Of a stretch of DNA of 64,000 nucleotides, positions 60,326-64,000 are shown piece by piece. Positions within the stretch are counted from its first letter, which is position 1. Each line of letters opens with the position of its first letter. A program made the position numbers and the translations under genes. The notes under the pieces were generated by a model. It was given only the letters and a program-made list of their open reading frames with translations, did no database searches and was not told the origin of the DNA. The stretch lies in contig NZ_RCUV01000001.1 of assembly GCF_003667545.1 (NCBI RefSeq), positions 62,001-126,000 of the forward strand, written 5' to 3'. This DNA is from Mycetocola manganoxydans. Lineage in GTDB: Bacteria > Actinomycetota > Actinomycetes > Actinomycetales > Microbacteriaceae.

Positions 60326-61819
60326 TCAGGTGCGTGAGATCCAGCGCAGAGGGACCTCGATGGTGACCTCGGTGCCTGAACCCATCACCGTGTGCCAGTC
60401 GATGGTTCCGCTCAGTTCACCCTGAATCAGCGTCCGGACGATCTGCGTGCCGAGACCGGTGCCGACCTTGCCCTCCTGCAGGCCAACTCCGTTGTCACGC
60501 ACGAGGACGGTCAATTGGTCCCCCGACCGGTCGGCGACGATTTCGACCTCCCCATCACGCCCGGCGAGTCCGTGTTCGACAGCGTTGGTGACGAGTTCGG
60601 TGAGCGCGAGGGCAAGTGGCGTTGCGTATGCACTCGGAAGCACACCGAATTCGCCGGACTTGCGCGGGTGAACCGTCGTGTTGTGTGAGGACGCCACCTC
60701 GGCGATGAGCATGAGAACGCGTTCGAACACCTCGTCGAAGTTCACATCCTGGGTGAGCCCCTCGGACAGGGTGTCATGGACGACCGCGATGGCCGCCACC
60801 CGGCGCATGGCCTGGGTCAGTGCTTCCCGCGCCTCATCGGTGTGTGCACGCCTGCCCTGGATCCGCAGGAGCGACGCAACCGTCTGGAGGTTGTTCTTCA
60901 CCCGGTGGTGGATCTCGCGGATCGTGGCATCCTTCGTGATGAGTTCACGTTCCTGGTGGCGCAATTCGGTCACATCGCGGCACAGAACGATCGCGCCCGC
61001 GCGTTCACCGCGGTGCCGCAACGGAATGGCACGCAGGGACACCGTCACCCCGCGCGCCTCGATGTCGGTCCGCCATGGTGCCCGCCCGGTGACGACTAGG
61101 GGCAGCGACTCATCGATGACCTGCTTGCCCGGCAGGATCAGGGTGGTGACCTCGGCGAGCGACTCTCCTTCGAGTTCGTCATTGAACCCCATCCGGTTGA
61201 ACGCCGACAGAGCGTTCGGGCTGGCGAACGTCGTCGTTCCGTCGACGTCGAGACGGATGAGACCGTCGGATGCCCGTGGCGCGCCACGACGGGGACCTGT
61301 CGGTGCAGACAGGTCAGGGAAATCGCCCGTCGCCACCATCTCGAACAGGTCGTTGGCGCACTCGTTGAAGGTGAGCTCCTGCCTGCTCGGCGTGCGGGCT
61401 TCTCCGAGGTTGGTATGCCGGGTGAGTACTGCGATCGGTGCCGGCGCGTTTTCCGGTGAGGTGGAGCCGAGGCGCCGCATGACCGGCACTGCACGCACCC
61501 TGGTTGGCGTTTCCTCGTACCAGTCGGGAGCAGTGGAGTCGACGATCCTCGCGCTCTCGAACGCTTCGGTGACCTGCGCGCGCCACTGCGGTTTGATCGA
61601 CTGGCCGACGAAGTCACGATAGAAAAGCGTCGCGGCGCTCGATGGCCGGTGGTGCGACACCGAGACGAAGCTGCCGTCCTCGGTCGGCACCCACAGAACG
61701 ATGTCGGCGAAAGCCAGATCGGCGAGGAGCTGGGCATCACCGACGAGCATGTGGAGCCAGTCGACATCCTCGTCTGTGGAGCGGCCGGTGGCAAGGACGA
61801 GGTCACTGAGCGTCGACAT
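60326..61819 (-). CDS. pdtaS: PdtaS-like sensor histidine kinase
   Basis: The 497-residue cytoplasmic kinase has a GAF-like domain (about 15-150), a PAS domain (about 180-290), a HisKA_2 dimerisation helix with IREIHHRVKNNLQTVASLLRIQ, and an HATPase with ELVTNAVEHGL and DNGVGL. PdtaS in M. tuberculosis signals to the RNA-binding regulator PdtaR through antitermination, with copper and NO as inputs. No pdtaR is in the window. TAGACT six bases before ATG 61819 indicates a leaderless message. The gene is convergent with whiB. Confidence 0.92.
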   Translation of the reverse strand: MSTLSDLVLATGRSTDEDVDWLHMLVGDAQLLADLAFADIVLWVPTEDGSFVSVSHHRPSSAATLFYRDFVGQSIKPQWRAQVTEAFESARIVDSTAPDWYEETPTRVRAVPVMRRLGSTSPENAPAPIAVLTRHTNLGEARTPSRQELTFNECANDLFEMVATGDFPDLSAPTGPRRGAPRASDGLIRLDVDGTTTFASPNALSAFNRMGFNDELEGESLAEVTTLILPGKQVIDESLPLVVTGRAPWRTDIEARGVTVSLRAIPLRHRGERAGAIVLCRDVTELRHQERELITKDATIREIHHRVKNNLQTVASLLRIQGRRAHTDEAREALTQAMRRVAAIAVVHDTLSEGLTQDVNFDEVFERVLMLIAEVASSHNTTVHPRKSGEFGVLPSAYATPLALALTELVTNAVEHGLAGRDGEVEIVADRSGDQLTVLVRDNGVGLQEGKVGTGLGTQIVRTLIQGELSGTIDWHTVMGSGTEVTIEVPLRWISRT

Positions 61820-61825
61820 TGATCC

Positions 61826-61831
61826 AGTCTA
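61826..61831 (-). promoter_or_regulatory. -10 hexamer of pdtaS (leaderless)
   Basis: TAGACT on the minus strand, six bases before ATG 61819. Confidence 0.6.
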
Positions 61832-61855
61832 CGGCCGGGACATCCCGGCCCCGGT

Positions 61856-63094
61856 TCAGCCGGCGCGGGCGGGCCGCGCCACCCGTGCGCGCCGAAGCGC
61901 CCTGCGTCCGGACTGCGGAACTGCCTGTGGCAGGATCCGGGCGGTGACGAGGCGCGAGATCGCAGCAAGCGCCTGTGACCGCGGACTCACATCCCGCAGC
62001 GCACGACCAGCGAGCAACGCGGCATCCGTTCCCCTGTCATCCGCGGGCACGAGCACCGGGTCCCAGACTCCGCCGAACCGCTGCAGCGTTGCGCGGACCT
62101 GTCCGTTCGGGTTCAGTCCCACCACACTCGCGCGCACCTTATTGATGACGGTCGTGATGGGAACATCGCCGCACAATTCCACGAGGTCCGGATACGCCCG
62201 GAGGAAGCGTGCGAGGCCGACCGGGTCCGCCGCGCCGACCGCAATGACCCGGTCGGCGGCCTGCAACGCCGCGAGGGTGGCAGCGTTGCGTCTCGGAGCG
62301 AAGAGGTCGCTCGAGATCTCCTCGTCGTTCTCCAGGCTGAAGCCCGTGTCGATGACGACGTATTCCGCCCAGTCCCGGCAGACGGCGATGGTGCGTGAGA
62401 CCCGTTCCGCGCTGATCTCGGGCCACCGGGACGCGCGCGGGATGCCGGTGAGAACGTTGACGGTCCCTCCGTGCACGGAATACGGCTGCCGAATCCGGTC
62501 GAGCTCCGCCAGGCTGAGCCCGTCCTGACCGGCGAGACGGCATGCCGCCGCGAAGCCGGGCGCTTCGTCGAGCATTCCCAGCACCGGGGCGATCGACGCG
62601 GCATGGGTGTCCGCGTCGATGAGGGCCACATTCCGGCCTGTCGCCGCGATCTCGGTGGCGAGGGCGATCGCGACGGTGGTGCGCCCTGGCGCTCCCGCCG
62701 GGCCCCACACGCTGAGCACCGTCCCTGCTGCGGGCGATGGAAGGTCCTGGCTTATTGCCCGTGATCCGCGGAGGACAGCGTCGACGACGTCGATGGGGGT
62801 ATCGAGGTCGAGGACGTCGTACAGGCCGAGCGACGCGGCGTTTCGCTTACCCGCATCGTTTTCGGTGAGCGCGATGACGCGGATCCCCCGCGCATCACAT
62901 GCCGCGAGCAGTTCCTGGCTGAGGCGGCCGGGAACAGCGGCGACGAGAAGAGCGTCGGGGGCTGCGCTCTCGAGTGCGAGGACGGGATCGGTGAGAGGAC
63001 CGATCCGCAATTCAACCGAGTACCCCTTCTCGACGAGTCCGGCGACGAGACGGTCCTCGTCGTCGCGCTCCAGGAAGAAAGCCAATCCGGTCAC
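61856..63094 (-). CDS. CpaE-like MinD/ParA-fold protein
   Basis: The 412-residue protein has an N-terminal receiver-like part (about 1-110) without the phospho-Asp pattern and a MinD/ParA-fold domain with GPAGAPGRTTVAIALATEIA, NVALIDADT and VVIDTGFS. The deviant Walker A signature lysine is not seen (GAPGRTT), as in several CpaE relatives, so ATP hydrolysis may be weak or absent. CpaE takes part in Tad pilus assembly, but no pilus gene is nearby. GTG 63094 lies four bases after the SAF-protein stop. The C-terminus is basic (RRALRRARVARPARA). Confidence 0.8.
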   Translation of the reverse strand: MTGLAFFLERDDEDRLVAGLVEKGYSVELRIGPLTDPVLALESAAPDALLVAAVPGRLSQELLAACDARGIRVIALTENDAGKRNAASLGLYDVLDLDTPIDVVDAVLRGSRAISQDLPSPAAGTVLSVWGPAGAPGRTTVAIALATEIAATGRNVALIDADTHAASIAPVLGMLDEAPGFAAACRLAGQDGLSLAELDRIRQPYSVHGGTVNVLTGIPRASRWPEISAERVSRTIAVCRDWAEYVVIDTGFSLENDEEISSDLFAPRRNAATLAALQAADRVIAVGAADPVGLARFLRAYPDLVELCGDVPITTVINKVRASVVGLNPNGQVRATLQRFGGVWDPVLVPADDRGTDAALLAGRALRDVSPRSQALAAISRLVTARILPQAVPQSGRRALRRARVARPARAG

Positions 63095-63098
63095 GGTT

Positions 63099-63698
63099 TC
63101 ACCCGGCAGGAACGATCGAGATTGACGCTTCACCGGCGAGCGCGGCAAGGACCGAGGCCACGGATCCTGACGGGACGAGCACTTCGACGGTCGAGCCACC
63201 CGACCCGGCGACCAGCCCCTGTTCTTCGACGACCCGGACGACGCTCACCCCACCGACGACGACGACCGGCGGGGCGAATGACCCGTCGTCCTGCTGCTCA
63301 GCGGCCCAGACGTCGACGAGCGAACCCGGTTCTACCGAGCGGGAAAGGCGGGTCGCCGACTCGACGACGACGGCACTCACCTGCACCCTGGCATCGGTTT
63401 TGACCGACGCCAGCGGAATGAACTCACCCTCGAAAACCGTCCGCGTGATGACGAGGCCGCCGTCCGGTACGTGGGTGAGGTAGCGCTCCCCCGCTGCCTC
63501 AAGGCGGACGTGCGCCACCTCGAGATCATCCTCGGAGACGGTGTCGCCGACTGTCAGGGTTTCAGGCGCGACGAACACCGGGCTGGATCGGTCGGCAGCC
63601 TCGACCACGGTCCACACTCCCGCCACCGAAGCGAGGATGAGGCCCGTGCCGATGACGAGCCGTGGGTCGACACCGGCAAGTCGCGAACGTCGTGACAT
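63099..63698 (-). CDS. SAF-domain (CpaB/RcpC-like) membrane protein
   Basis: The 199-residue protein has a basic N-terminus, one membrane segment at about 12-32 and an extracytoplasmic SAF domain (VFVAPETLTVGDTVSEDDLEVAHVRLEAAGERYL). CpaB/RcpC-type proteins use this domain in Tad pilus secretion, and the domain is also found in sugar-acid and antifreeze proteins. With the CpaE-like gene next to it, a pilus-related or envelope role is fair. GGAGG precedes ATG 63698. Confidence 0.85.
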   Translation of the reverse strand: MSRRSRLAGVDPRLVIGTGLILASVAGVWTVVEAADRSSPVFVAPETLTVGDTVSEDDLEVAHVRLEAAGERYLTHVPDGGLVITRTVFEGEFIPLASVKTDARVQVSAVVVESATRLSRSVEPGSLVDVWAAEQQDDGSFAPPVVVVGGVSVVRVVEEQGLVAGSGGSTVEVLVPSGSVASVLAALAGEASISIVPAG

Positions 63699-63770
63699 GA
63701 GACCTCCGAAGCACAACCGATGCGAGTGGGCGACATCCATCGTGTCAAGTTCTCCCGGTCAGCGAGAAAG

Positions 63771-63779
63771 TTATCCACA
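63771..63779 (+). promoter_or_regulatory. Consensus DnaA box
   Basis: TTATCCACA, between the SAF gene and the HTH gene. It is the second perfect box in the window. Confidence 0.45.
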
Positions 63780-63806
63780 GTCATTTCGAGTGGGGACCCG
63801 GCGCGG

Positions 63807-63812
63807 AATAAT
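63807..63812 (+). promoter_or_regulatory. -10 hexamer of the HTH gene (leaderless)
   Basis: AATAAT, six bases before ATG 63819. Confidence 0.4.
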
Positions 63813-63818
63813 CGATCC

Positions 63819-64000
63819 ATGGACACGGTCTCTTCCGACTCCGTCGGGCGCTTCCTCACAGTGGCCGACACTGCCGACCTGCTCAACATCTCCACTGCCG
63901 AGGTGATCGAGCTCGTGCGTTCGGCGGAACTGCCCGCCATCCGGGTCGGCACGCCCGGGCGCTGGCGGATCGAGCGCTCGGTCCTCGAGGTGTACATCGA
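63819..64000 (+). CDS. Helix-turn-helix (excisionase-like/MerR-type) protein, cut by window end
   Basis: The first 60 residues (MDTVSSDSVGRFLTVADTAD, then LLNISTAEVIELVRSAELPAIRVG) form the small winged HTH seen in excisionase-family and actinobacterial BldC-like proteins: a helix, a turn, and RVGTPGRWRIERSVLEVYI. The end lies outside the window. It diverges from the SAF gene. With no phage gene nearby it is probably a chromosomal regulator. Confidence 0.85.
   Translation, partial: MDTVSSDSVGRFLTVADTADLLNISTAEVIELVRSAELPAIRVGTPGRWRIERSVLEVYI

Noticed and set aside
63819-64000. Prophage excisionase
   Set aside because: The HTH type is also common in chromosomal regulators and no phage gene is near.

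Overview
The window is GC-rich, densely coded chromosomal DNA from an actinobacterium, most likely of the family Microbacteriaceae. The evidence is a WhiB protein, a mycothiol-type SigR/RsrA pair, a single-chain oxoglutarate decarboxylase/dehydrogenase (Kgd), a GuaB1-type IMP dehydrogenase relative, a DUF222/HNH endonuclease, and many leaderless genes in which a TAnnnT -10 hexamer lies 6-7 nt before the start codon. No species is named. There is no rRNA, CRISPR array, insertion sequence or clear prophage; the one tRNA is tRNA-Arg(CCG).

Layout. 1-4.5 kb: argS, an LmeA-like protein and lysA (cut by the window edge) on the minus strand, with a lipoprotein gene diverging from argS. 4.5-8 kb: transglutaminase-like protein, tRNA-Arg, a decayed luciferase-like oxidoreductase, DUF4037 and DUF3097 genes. 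8-11.1 kb: TPM-domain protein plus PspA, probably envelope maintenance. 11-19.3 kb: metabolic singletons (C26 amidotransferase, arginase-like, LLM oxidoreductase, aldo/keto reductase, amidase), an HNH endonuclease with a possible SOS box, and a siderophore-interacting protein behind a convincing DtxR/IdeR iron box. 19.4-21.5 kb: a GntR/YtrA-type regulator with its own palindromic operator, then an ABC ATPase and permease, all coupled by overlapping start/stop codons. 21.5-28 kb: SRPBCC-like protein, GNAT, ung, S51 peptidase-like protein, BenE-like transporter, Eis-like GNAT, APH-like phosphotransferase and SDR.

28-32 kb: metY and metX (sulfur assimilation into methionine) flank an MpaB-like gene. 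31.8-35 kb: an unusual signalling operon: a 15-codon leader ORF, a HisKA_3-type kinase, a kinase-like membrane protein lacking ATP-binding motifs, and a LuxR-type regulator. 36.5-39.3 kb: an extracytoplasmic flavin redox island (FMN-binding lipoprotein, ApbE flavin transferase, RnfD-like/flavodoxin-reductase fusion). 39.4-45.5 kb: NAD(P)H-hydrate dehydratase, Old Yellow Enzyme, and guaB1 with two CNNM/CBS membrane proteins, an arrangement like Rv1843c-Rv1841c of Mycobacterium tuberculosis. A long perfect inverted repeat lies between guaB1 and its neighbour. 45.6-54.5 kb: kgd, an alpha/beta hydrolase, a frameshifted cation:proton antiporter and an MMPL transporter. 54.5-64 kb: rsrA-sigR, aroA-rsgA, bcp, SDR, a membrane protein, whiB, a PdtaS-like kinase, CpaE-like and SAF-domain proteins and the start of a small HTH gene. 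The sigR/aroA/rsgA/whiB/pdtaS neighbourhood matches the M. tuberculosis Rv3219-Rv3228 region.

The most interesting points are the leader-ORF/kinase/pseudokinase operon, the flavin island with a non-canonical flavin attachment motif, the 43.9 kb inverted repeat, the T7-tract frameshift in the antiporter, and the promoter-overlapping iron and SOS-type operators.
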